Assembly (NCBI RefSeq): GCF_014654895.1
Contig: NZ_BNBE01000003.1
Location: 586,501-650,500, forward strand
From: Streptomyces filamentosus
Lineage (GTDB): Bacteria; Actinomycetota; Actinomycetes; Streptomycetales; Streptomycetaceae
Reading direction: 5' to 3'
DNA: 64,000 nucleotides
Each line of letters begins with the position of its first letter. The first letter of the stretch is position 1. A program made the position numbers and the translations under genes. Below are positions 7,982 to 15,164 of the stretch, piece by piece. The notes under the pieces are model-generated. The model had not been told where the DNA came from. It did not search any database and worked only from the letters and a program-made list of their open reading frames with translations.

Positions 7982-9085
7982 CTACCAGGCCGCGGTGACC
8001 GCCCGGCGCGCGCCCTCCAGGTCCACCTTCCGGCCCGCCTCGCCGAGCACCGCGCCCAGTGCGGCCAGCGAGGACTGCACCGCGTTCGGGGTCGCGTCGG
8101 CCCCGTAGTGGTTCACCCGGATCATCTCCTTCGCCAGCGCCCCGCCGCCCGCGATCAGCGGCAGCGAGGGGTCGGCGGCCAGCGCCTTCGACACCAGGTC
8201 CGAGGCGTCCAGCTCCGCCGGGACCCGCAGCGTCGTCGCCACCGGCGCCGCGTCCTCCGCCTCGCGCACGTACGGCTCCAGGCCGCCGCCCAGCGCCAGC
8301 GCGCCCGCCCGGGTCGCCGCGGCGGCCGAGGCGTGCCGGGCCATCAGCGCGTCCAGGCCCTCGGCCTCGATCCGCTCCACGCACGCCTCCAGGGCCAGCA
8401 TCTCCAGCTGCGCCGGGGCGTGCAGCAGCGCCTTGCGGCCGCCGTCGATCCAGCGCTCCTTCCAGTCGAGGAGGGAGAGGTACGAGCGGCGCGGGGCGGC
8501 CGGGTTGGCCGCGAAGCGCTCCCAGGCCCGCGCGCTCACCGACACCGCGGAGACGCCCGCAGGGCCGCCCATCGCCTTCTGCGCGCCGATGATGCACATG
8601 TCCACGCCCCAGGCGTCCGGCAGCACCGGCTCGGCGCCGATGGACGCCACCGCGTCCAGGTAGAACAGCGCCCCGTGCGCCCGCACGACCTCGCCGATCT
8701 CCGCGACCGGGTTGGTGTTGCCGGTCGCGGCCTCCGCGTGCACCAGCGAGACGAAGTCGATCTCCGGGTGCTCGGCGAGCGCCCGCTCCACCTGCTCGGC
8801 GGTGACCGCCGCGTGGAAGGGCACGGCCAGGTCGACCACGGTCGCCCCGCAGTCGCGCAGCCAGTTGCCGAAGGTCTGCCCGTACGGACCGGTGACCACG
8901 TTCAGCGCGGTCGAACCGGCCCGCGCCCCGCTGCGGATGCACCCCTCCAGGGGCAGCAGCGCCTCGCCCTGCGTGATCACCACGTCCTGCTCGGTGGAGA
9001 GCAGCGCGGCGACCCGCCGCTCGATCGACGCGAAGTGCGCGGCGGTCATCGGAGCCAGGTCGAGCAGCGGATGTGTCACGGTCAC
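7982..9085 (-). CDS. PLP-dependent alanine/serine-glyoxylate aminotransferase-like enzyme
   Basis: A 367-residue fold-type I transaminase. The aspartate loop is FYLDAVASIGAEPV, and the lysine that binds PLP is in CIIGAQKAMGGPAGVS (near residue 191). The C-terminal MIRVNHYGADATPNAV segment with its conserved Arg matches the alanine-glyoxylate aminotransferase group, also seen in (S)-ureidoglycine-glyoxylate aminotransferases. The start is the GTG at 9085 with GAGAAGG upstream; an ATG 36 bp inside is less likely. Divergent from the amidohydrolase at 9164 with a 78-bp shared promoter gap; the pair may share regulation, but no common pathway is evident. Confidence 0.82.
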   Translation of the reverse strand: MTVTHPLLDLAPMTAAHFASIERRVAALLSTEQDVVITQGEALLPLEGCIRSGARAGSTALNVVTGPYGQTFGNWLRDCGATVVDLAVPFHAAVTAEQVERALAEHPEIDFVSLVHAEAATGNTNPVAEIGEVVRAHGALFYLDAVASIGAEPVLPDAWGVDMCIIGAQKAMGGPAGVSAVSVSARAWERFAANPAAPRRSYLSLLDWKERWIDGGRKALLHAPAQLEMLALEACVERIEAEGLDALMARHASAAAATRAGALALGGGLEPYVREAEDAAPVATTLRVPAELDASDLVSKALAADPSLPLIAGGGALAKEMIRVNHYGADATPNAVQSSLAALGAVLGEAGRKVDLEGARRAVTAAW

Positions 9086-9163
9086 GGTGGTGCCTTCTCG
9101 GGTCGGTGGTACGGCCGTGGCCAGCGTACGCCCACCGGTCCGGCCGCCTCGTACAGTGCTGGC

Positions 9164-10249
9164 ATGAGCGATCACGAGGTGTTGCACGTGCGGGGACGGG
9201 TGCTCGTCGGCCCGGAGGACGTACGGGACGAACTCTGGTGCGTGGACGGGCGGATCACCTTCGACCGGCCCGCCGGGGAGGCCCTGGCGGTGACCGGCTG
9301 GGCGCTGCCCGGACTGGTCGACGCCCATTGCCACGTCGGCCTCGACCGGCACGGGCCCGTGGACGCGGCCACCGCCGAGAAGCAGGCCCTCACCGACCGG
9401 GACGCCGGCACCCTGCTGATCCGGGACGCGGGCTCGCCCTCCGACACCCGCTGGATCGACGACCGCGAGGACCTGCCGAAGGTCATCAGGGCCGGCCGGC
9501 ACATCGCCCGCACCCGCCGTTACATCCGCAACTACGCCCACGAGATCGAGCCCGCCGACCTGGTGGAGTACGTCGGCCGGGAGGCCCGGCGCGGCGACGG
9601 CTGGGTCAAGCTGGTCGGCGACTGGATCGACCGCGAGGTCGGCGACCTCACCCCGTCCTGGCCGCGCGCCGAGGTCGGGGCGGCCATCGCGGAGGCGCAC
9701 CGGCTGGGCGCCCGGGTCACCGCCCACTGCTTCGCCGAGGACTCGCTGCGCGACCTCGTCGAGGCCGGCATCGACTGCGTCGAGCACGCCACCGGCCTGA
9801 CCGAGGAGACGATCCCGCTCTTCGCGGAGCGCGGGGTCGCCATCGTCCCCACGCTGGTCAACATCGCGACCTTCCCGCACCTCGCCGACGGCGGCGAGGC
9901 CAAGTTCCCCCGCTGGTCGGCCCACATGCGGCGGCTGCACGAGCGCCGGTACGACACCGTCCGCGCCGCCTTCGACGCCGGGATCCCGGTCTTCGTCGGC
10001 ACCGACGCGGGCGGCTCCCTCGCCCACGGCCTGGTCGCCGAGGAGGTCGAGGAGCTGACGAGGGCCGGCATCCCGGCGCTCGACGCGCTCTCCGCCACCA
10101 CCTGGGGGGCGAGGGCCTGGCTGGGCCGGCCCGCCCTGGAGGAGGGCGCCCCCGCCGACCTCGTCGTCTACGACGAGGACCCGCGCGCCGACGTCCGGGT
10201 CCTCGCCGCCCCGCGCCGGGTCGTGGTGAACGGCCGGGTCCTCGCCTGA
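9164..10249 (+). CDS. Amidohydrolase-family metal-dependent hydrolase
   Basis: A 361-residue amidohydrolase of the imidazolonepropionase/aryldialkylphosphatase-like group. Metal ligands are visible in order: DAHCH (HxH, about 49-53), the AHCF and EHATG histidines, and GTDAGGS with the catalytic aspartate. The beta-sandwich at the two ends (VLHVRGRVLVGPEDV and PRRVVVNGRVLA) is the usual composite domain. There is no signal peptide. Substrate unknown: cyclic amides, imides or peptidic lactams are handled by relatives. The ATG at 9164 is preceded only by a weak ribosome site, so a short leader is possible. Confidence 0.85.
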   Translation: MSDHEVLHVRGRVLVGPEDVRDELWCVDGRITFDRPAGEALAVTGWALPGLVDAHCHVGLDRHGPVDAATAEKQALTDRDAGTLLIRDAGSPSDTRWIDDREDLPKVIRAGRHIARTRRYIRNYAHEIEPADLVEYVGREARRGDGWVKLVGDWIDREVGDLTPSWPRAEVGAAIAEAHRLGARVTAHCFAEDSLRDLVEAGIDCVEHATGLTEETIPLFAERGVAIVPTLVNIATFPHLADGGEAKFPRWSAHMRRLHERRYDTVRAAFDAGIPVFVGTDAGGSLAHGLVAEEVEELTRAGIPALDALSATTWGARAWLGRPALEEGAPADLVVYDEDPRADVRVLAAPRRVVVNGRVLA

Positions 10250-10257
10250 GGAGGAGC

Positions 10258-10824
10258 TCAGACGGCCCGGCGGAGGAAGGCCAGCCGGGCCCTCTTCTCC
10301 GGGATGAAGACCTCCGGCAGGTCGATCTCGGGGAGGACGACCTCCGGGCCGAGCTCGAAACCGGCCCGGGCCATGCGGGCGATGGCCTTCTCGTTCGCCG
10401 CGTCCGGCTCGACCACGATCCGGAGGTGGTCGCGGTGGCAGAAGGCGACGAGGGCGGAGAGCAGCCCGGCCGTGAAGCCGGGGGACGGGGCGGTGCTCGG
10501 GGCGACGAAGAGGTGGCAGCCGATGTCGCCGTCCTCCACCTCGTAGCACTCGCTGACCCGGTCCGCCGCGGGGTCGTACGTCTGGAAGATCGAGACCGGC
10601 TCGCCGTCGAGCTCCACGAGGAAGCCGTGGTGGGTGGTGAGCGAGTCCAGGTGCGCGTAGACGTCCCTGACCTGCTCGACGGTGGTGCCGTTCATGCCCC
10701 AGAAGCGTCCCCGCTCCTCGTTGACCCAGCCGTGGATGAGGACCGCGTCCGCGTCCGGGGCGATGGGCCGGACGGTGACGGTGCCGAGGCCCTCGACGGT
10801 CTGGACGTGTACGGGGGTGGTCAT
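10258..10824 (-). CDS. GNAT acyltransferase of the IucB/AlcB siderophore type
   Basis: A 188-residue acyl-CoA-dependent N-acyltransferase. The VRPIAPDADAVLIHGWVNEERGRFWG start and the later GDIGCHLFVAP and VVEPDAANEKAIARMARAGF segments match the AlcB/IucB/RhbD conserved region found in hydroxamate siderophore biosynthesis. Its ATG overlaps the stop of the upstream acylase gene as ATGA (10821-10824), so the two are translationally coupled. Expression should follow the iron box at 12956. In known systems such enzymes acylate N-hydroxyamines; no hydroxylase or NIS synthetase is in the window, so its substrate is probably supplied by a siderophore pathway elsewhere (inference). Confidence 0.85.
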   Translation of the reverse strand: MTTPVHVQTVEGLGTVTVRPIAPDADAVLIHGWVNEERGRFWGMNGTTVEQVRDVYAHLDSLTTHHGFLVELDGEPVSIFQTYDPAADRVSECYEVEDGDIGCHLFVAPSTAPSPGFTAGLLSALVAFCHRDHLRIVVEPDAANEKAIARMARAGFELGPEVVLPEIDLPEVFIPEKRARLAFLRRAV

Positions 10825-12920
10825 CCCTGCTCCTTGGTGAGGCGGTTCCAGTCGGTGGTGACGGGGGCGAGGTCGCCCCGCAGCCACAGGGGGAGTTGGT
10901 CTTCGTGGTGCGGGTCGCCCGCCACCCCGGACGCGCCGAACGGCACGATCCAGCCGCTGCGTTCGCGGTCGGCGAGGTCCCACACGTAGCGGGCGGCCGA
11001 CGCGCGGGCGCTCCGGTCGGTGTAGCCGGGGGCGCTGGAGGTGGAGAGCACGCAGTCGTGGTCGCCGCCGAGCCCCGGCCAGCGCGCGTCGGCGTCCTCG
11101 GAGGGGTCGGGCAGGGCCTGCCAGGGCGCGAGCCGGTGGACGGCGCCCCAGACGGGAGGCGCCTCGCCCGCGCCGGTCTCCTCCAGCGCCTCGCGGACGA
11201 TCCGTGCGACGTCCCCGGCGGGCACCGGGCCGCCCGCGAGCAGCGTCTCCAGGGCGAGGCCGACCCGCGGGCCGAGGTACAGCCAGGGCCGGAACACCTC
11301 GGGGTACGGGGCGGGTTCGCGCAGCCCCGCGAAGACCTCGTGGGCGGCGATCCGGCGCACCACGGCGCCCCGCACCGCCGCGAACAGCCCGGCGTCGGCG
11401 CTGTCCGCGTCCATCCGCCGGTCCCAGGCGAGCAGCCGCTCCCGCACGGCCGCGGCGGCGGGGGAGAGGGCCGCGTCCCCGCCCTCGCCCGCGCCGGCGG
11501 CCTCCACGGCGGCCAGCAGCCGGGCCGCCGCGCGGTTGTCGGTGTCGCGGTGGACGGCGGCGGTGTCGCCGGGGGTCCAGGCGGAGGAGGCGCCGAGCAG
11601 CTCCGCGATCCGGTCGGCCCGGTGCGGTGGCGCGAACTCGACGCCGAGCGGGGCGGCGATCCCCCGCGCGTTGGCCATCACGGCGTAGCCGCCGGTCACG
11701 TCGGCGCGGGGCGTCGGCGCGGGCTCCGGTCCCCAGGCGTGTCCGGCGTCCCAGGCGGGCACGGGCCGCAGGGAGTTGGCCCGGTCGCGTACGGGGACGT
11801 GCCCGGCGACCCGGTGCAGCAGCCCGCCGGCGGTGTCGGCGGCGAGCACCACGTTCACCGGCTCCACCCAGGCGTCGAGGGCCGTGTCGAGCTCGGCGAC
11901 GGTCCGGGCGGCGAGCAGCCGCGGCAGGACCTCGAAGCCCAGCCGGCCGGTGACCCGGGGCACGTACCGCAGGCTCAGCCCCTCCCATTCGCCGTCCTCC
12001 GGCCCGTCGCCCGTGATCACCGGGCCGCGCGCGGTCTCGACGACCTCGACCGGGACGGGCTCCCCGCCGTGCACCTCGACGGTCTCGACGTGCACGGCGG
12101 CCGGGCGCCAGCCCTCGGGGCCGTACGCCTCCACGCCGCCGCCGGGGACGCGCCGCAGCCGCTCCCGGTAGAGGTCCTGGTAGTCGGCCATCGCGTTGGT
12201 GATGGCCCAGGCGACGTGCCCGGCGTGCCCGAAGTGGGCGAGGCCGGGGACGCCGGGCACGGCGAGGCCGACGACGTCGTACCGGGGGCAGGCCAGCCGG
12301 ATCTGCTGGTAGACGCCGGGCGCCTCGATGAAGCGGTGCGGGTCGCCGGCGACCAGGGCGGCGCCGCTCGCGGTCCGCTCCCCGGTGACCAGCCAGCCGT
12401 TGGACCCGGCGGTGGCCGGGCCGTCGGCGGCGAACAGCTCCGTCCACTCCGGGCCGAGCCGGGTCGCCACCTGCTCGCGCCACAGCTTGGTCGGGAAGCC
12501 GGCGAAGAGGATGTGGGTGGAGAGCCAGACGGCCAGCGGCGTCCACGGCTCCCAGTGGCCGGGGGAGAGGCCGACGGCGGTGAACTCGGGTGCGCGGCGG
12601 GCCCCTTCGGCCAGGCCGTCGTTGACCCCGTCCGCGTAGGCCCGGACCCAGTCGGCGGTCTCGGGGTCGGTCTCCTCCAGGCGGGCCAGGCAGCGGCGGG
12701 CGGTGTCGGCGAGCCGGGCCCGCCGCACGAAGAGGTCCCACTCCGTCTCGGCGGCGCCGAGGAAGGCGGCCGTGGTGCCCTGGGCCCGGTGGCGCTCGAC
12801 CTCCAGCTGCCAGGCGCGGTCGTGCGCGGTGACCCGGCCCTGGGCGAAGGCGAGCTCCTCCGGGTCTCCGGCGCGCAGATGGGGGACGCCGTACGCGTCC
12901 CGGTGGACCTCGATGCTCAC
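10821..12920 (-). CDS. Penicillin-acylase-family (Ntn) hydrolase
   Basis: A 699-residue N-terminal-nucleophile amidase. The autoproteolytic junction AG-SNGW places the nucleophile Ser173 at the start of the beta chain, followed by GDPHR, the typical VAWAITNAMADYQDLY region and GLLHRVAGHVPVR. No signal peptide precedes the alpha chain (VSIEVHRDAYGVPHLRAG), unlike secreted penicillin G acylases, so it should act in the cytoplasm. The GTG at 12920 is 36 bp from an iron box; the gene overlaps the AlcB-like acyltransferase. Pairs of penicillin amidase and acetyltransferase have been reported beside some Streptomyces desferrioxamine clusters (called desG/desH there, from memory). A role in trimming or exchanging siderophore acyl groups, like PvdQ in pyoverdine, is inference. 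Confidence 0.87.
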   Translation of the reverse strand: MSIEVHRDAYGVPHLRAGDPEELAFAQGRVTAHDRAWQLEVERHRAQGTTAAFLGAAETEWDLFVRRARLADTARRCLARLEETDPETADWVRAYADGVNDGLAEGARRAPEFTAVGLSPGHWEPWTPLAVWLSTHILFAGFPTKLWREQVATRLGPEWTELFAADGPATAGSNGWLVTGERTASGAALVAGDPHRFIEAPGVYQQIRLACPRYDVVGLAVPGVPGLAHFGHAGHVAWAITNAMADYQDLYRERLRRVPGGGVEAYGPEGWRPAAVHVETVEVHGGEPVPVEVVETARGPVITGDGPEDGEWEGLSLRYVPRVTGRLGFEVLPRLLAARTVAELDTALDAWVEPVNVVLAADTAGGLLHRVAGHVPVRDRANSLRPVPAWDAGHAWGPEPAPTPRADVTGGYAVMANARGIAAPLGVEFAPPHRADRIAELLGASSAWTPGDTAAVHRDTDNRAAARLLAAVEAAGAGEGGDAALSPAAAAVRERLLAWDRRMDADSADAGLFAAVRGAVVRRIAAHEVFAGLREPAPYPEVFRPWLYLGPRVGLALETLLAGGPVPAGDVARIVREALEETGAGEAPPVWGAVHRLAPWQALPDPSEDADARWPGLGGDHDCVLSTSSAPGYTDRSARASAARYVWDLADRERSGWIVPFGASGVAGDPHHEDQLPLWLRGDLAPVTTDWNRLTKEQG

Positions 12921-12955
12921 CCGTACCGTTCCCGTCCGTGTGCTTTCAGATTTCG

Positions 12956-12974
12956 TTAGGTTAGGCTGGCCTAA
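12956..12974. promoter_or_regulatory. DmdR1/IdeR iron box
   Basis: TTAGGTTAGGCTGGCCTAA is a 19-bp match to the actinobacterial iron box (TTAGGTTAGGCTCACCTAA), differing at two central positions. It sits between the divergent acylase (12920) and siderophore-interacting protein (13024) starts, so Fe2+-loaded DmdR1 should repress both directions. Confidence 0.9.
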
Positions 12975-13023
12975 ATTGATCGCCGACCCAAGGTAACGCA
13001 TGGGCCGGGGGGAGGAGCACGCG

Positions 13024-13743
13024 GTGGGGCACGGGTGGCAGGGCGCCGTCCTGAAGCTGATGGGCGCCAAGGACTTCACGTTCACCGTCACGGGGGCCGA
13101 GCGGGTCACCGACGACTACCGGCGGGTCCACTTCACGGACGGCGGGCTGCTCGCCGCCGCCGGGGTCCACCCGACGATGTGGGTCCGGATCTGGTTCGAG
13201 AACGCCGGCAAACCGCACCAGCGCGGCTACACCCTGGTCGACCCCGACCCGGAGGCGGGCACCTTCAGCCTGGAGTTCGCCCTCCACGACGGTCCCGCCA
13301 GCCACTGGGCCCGCGGCTGCGCCCCCGGCGACACCGTCGAGGCCACCCTCCAGGGCACCGGCTTCGAGACCCCCGAACCCCGGCCGGAGCGGCTGCTGGT
13401 GATCGGCGACCCGGCCTCGCTGCCGGCCGTCAACTCGCTGCTCGACGCCCACCCGGACCTCCCGGCCACGGTCTGGTTCGAGACTCAGCACGCCTCCGAC
13501 GAGGAGCTGCCCTTCCGCGTCGACCCGGACCGCCACGACCTGCGCCGGGTGCCCCGGCAGCGGGCCGGCGCCGCCCTCGTCGAGCGGGTCAGGACCGAAC
13601 TGCCCGCGCTCGCCGGACCGGAGGCGTACGTGTGGATCGCCTGCGACACCGCGACCACCCGCGCCCTCGCCGGATACGTCCGCAAGGAGCTGGCGCTGCC
13701 CAAGGAGCGGGTCCACGCGCTCGGCTACTGGCGCCCCAGCTGA
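13024..13743 (+). CDS. Siderophore-interacting protein (FAD-dependent ferric-siderophore reductase)
   Basis: Reduces ferric siderophore in the cytoplasm using FAD and NAD(P)H, releasing iron. The 239-residue protein has an N-terminal FAD-binding barrel with the QRGYTLVDPDP motif (R67-T70) and a C-terminal NAD(P)-binding SIP domain ending in ALPKERVHALGYWRPS, the usual terminus. I placed the start at the GTG at 13024, which has a GGGGGGAGGAG ribosome site, rather than at the ATG at 13000, which lacks one. The iron box lies 50 bp upstream. Together with the divergent acylase and acyltransferase this makes a small iron-starvation locus. Confidence 0.92.
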   Translation: MGHGWQGAVLKLMGAKDFTFTVTGAERVTDDYRRVHFTDGGLLAAAGVHPTMWVRIWFENAGKPHQRGYTLVDPDPEAGTFSLEFALHDGPASHWARGCAPGDTVEATLQGTGFETPEPRPERLLVIGDPASLPAVNSLLDAHPDLPATVWFETQHASDEELPFRVDPDRHDLRRVPRQRAGAALVERVRTELPALAGPEAYVWIACDTATTRALAGYVRKELALPKERVHALGYWRPS

Positions 13744-13767
13744 ACCGTTCCTCCCGGAGTGAAGTTG

Positions 13768-13799
13768 ACGATCCGTGACCCCCTCGGGGCGCGGATCGT
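13768..13799 (+). terminator. Hairpin terminator after the siderophore-interacting protein gene
   Basis: ACGATCCG (13768-13775) pairs with CGGATCGT (13792-13799), with an inner CCCC/GGGG stem, followed by TTCTTCTTG. This is one of the few hairpins here with a T-rich tail. Confidence 0.65.
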
Positions 13800-13919
13800 T
13801 CTTCTTGCCCGCGCGGAGTCCCGCGCGCCCCGTGCGCACCCCCTCGTACGAAACACGCGGGGCGAGCGGGAACGGTTGTGTCGAAAAAAATCGAAAATGA
13901 ACACGGAAACCCCCCTTTG

Positions 13920-13954
13920 GAGTGAACTCACGCCAGGCGACTGTCGGTTCACTC
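13920..13954. promoter_or_regulatory. Inverted repeat in the leader region of the LAETG protein gene
   Basis: GAGTGAAC (13920-13927) and GTTCACTC (13947-13954) are perfect 8-bp arms 19 bp apart. The 317-bp gap 13744-14060 also holds an unusually A-rich patch (13883-13898). The repeat may be an operator or a leader hairpin; no promoter consensus is convincing. Confidence 0.4.
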
Positions 13955-14060
13955 TCCGTGCGTAAAGATTCCGGTGTCTCAAGTCGCCGCGCCGCACAGA
14001 CCCACCGTCCCCGTGGTGAGCGGCCGGCGACGCCATGCCTTCTGTGGGGGTTCCACCATC

Positions 14061-15068
14061 TTGAACAGCAACACCTTCCGCACGTCCGCCCGCCGCACCG
14101 CCGCCGCGGCGGCCGTCGCCGCCCTGGCCGCCGGCCCCGTGCTCCTCGTGGCCCCCGCGGCGCACGCGACGGGCGAGGAGGGCCGCGCCGGCGCCGTCGT
14201 CCTGCGCACCGGGCTCGACGTCTCCCTCCTGAACGAGACCGTGAAGGTCCCGGTCCGCGCCACGCTCAACGAGGTCAAGGCGCCCGCGAGCGAGAGCGAG
14301 ACCGCGCTCAGCGTGAAGGTGCAGGGCGCGGAGGGCGGTCAGCCGATCGACATCCTCACCGCCGACGTCGCCACCTCGACCGCCACCGTCGACGAGAAGA
14401 AGGCCGAAGGGTACGTCAACCTCGCCAAGGCCCGCCTCCACGTGCCCGGCCTCCCGGCGCTCGCGATCATCGAGGTCGAGCAGGTCACCTCCAAGGCGGT
14501 CTGCGAGACCGGCAAGAAGCCGGTCGCCCGGTCCAACGTCCTCGGCTCCGTCCGCGTCCTCGGCCAGAAGGTCACCCTCTCCGCCGGCGGCCGCTCCCAG
14601 GTCGAGGTGCCCCAGGTCGGCAAGGTCACCCTGGACCTCTCCCGCACCACCACGACCGCCCGCACCGCGGCCGCCACCGCCCTGGAGCTGAACGTCGAGG
14701 TCGACCCGCTCAAGCTCGGCGTCGCCAAGGTCAGGGGCACCGTCACCCTCGCCGAGGCCACCTGCGAGACCCCCGCCGGCCCGGCCCCGACCGAGAAGCC
14801 CACCGAGAAGCCCACCGAGAAGCCGACCGAGAAGCCCACGGAGAAGCCCGGCGAGCGGCCCACGGAGAAGCCGAGCGAGCAGCCCACGCCGCAGCCCACC
14901 GAGTCCGAGGGCGGCATCAAGACCAACAACGGCGGCTCCACCCCGACGGAGAACCTCGCCGAGACCGGCGGCAGCTCCGCCACCCCGTACATCGCGGGCG
15001 GCGCCCTCGCCCTGGTCCTCGCCGGCGGCGGCGCCGTCGCCCTGATCCGCTCCCGCGCCCGGGGCTGA
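14061..15068 (+). CDS. Secreted LAETG-anchored surface protein (SCO1860 family)
   Basis: A 335-residue cell-surface protein. A signal peptide (RRTAAAAAVAALAAGPVLL, cleavage likely after AHA near residue 35) is followed by a Val/Thr-rich beta-type domain (about 40-240), a Pro/Thr/Glu/Lys repeat linker, the sortase motif LAETG at 299-303, a hydrophobic helix and a basic tail (RSRARG). LAETG is the motif of Streptomyces class E sortases, so the protein is covalently linked to peptidoglycan. The likely start is the TTG at 14061 after a G-rich site; in-frame GTG codons around 14013 are alternatives without better ribosome sites. The family is recognised by name only; no enzymatic motif is visible. 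Confidence 0.82.
   Translation: MNSNTFRTSARRTAAAAAVAALAAGPVLLVAPAAHATGEEGRAGAVVLRTGLDVSLLNETVKVPVRATLNEVKAPASESETALSVKVQGAEGGQPIDILTADVATSTATVDEKKAEGYVNLAKARLHVPGLPALAIIEVEQVTSKAVCETGKKPVARSNVLGSVRVLGQKVTLSAGGRSQVEVPQVGKVTLDLSRTTTTARTAAATALELNVEVDPLKLGVAKVRGTVTLAEATCETPAGPAPTEKPTEKPTEKPTEKPTEKPGERPTEKPSEQPTPQPTESEGGIKTNNGGSTPTENLAETGGSSATPYIAGGALALVLAGGGAVALIRSRARG
14787..14886 (+). repeat. Tandem 12-bp repeats encoding a (PTEK)n wall-spanning linker
   Basis: Five PTEK units are followed by the degenerate forms PGER, PTEK, PSEQ and PTPQ. The low-complexity, charged, proline-rich stretch lies directly before the LAETG anchor, where it would carry the folded domain through the wall. Copy number is likely to vary between strains. 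Confidence 0.85.
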
Positions 15069-15094
15069 CCGCCCGGGAGGGCGGAAGGGGGAAC

Positions 15095-15138
15095 CGGCCC
15101 GGGGCGGGCGGTGCGACGACACCGCCCGCCCCGGGCCG
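15095..15138. terminator. Bidirectional terminator, 19-bp perfect stem
   Basis: A 19-nt arm rich in GGGGCGGGCGG (15095-15113) pairs exactly with 15120-15138 around a 6-nt loop. It separates the converging LAETG-protein and cobC genes. Confidence 0.75.
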
Positions 15139-15164
15139 CCCCGCGGCCGGGGAAGGGCGGCGGC

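Noticed and set aside
14035..14060. ATG at 14035 as start of the LAETG protein
   Set aside because: It is out of frame with the protein; the in-frame TTG at 14061 precedes the signal peptide directly.
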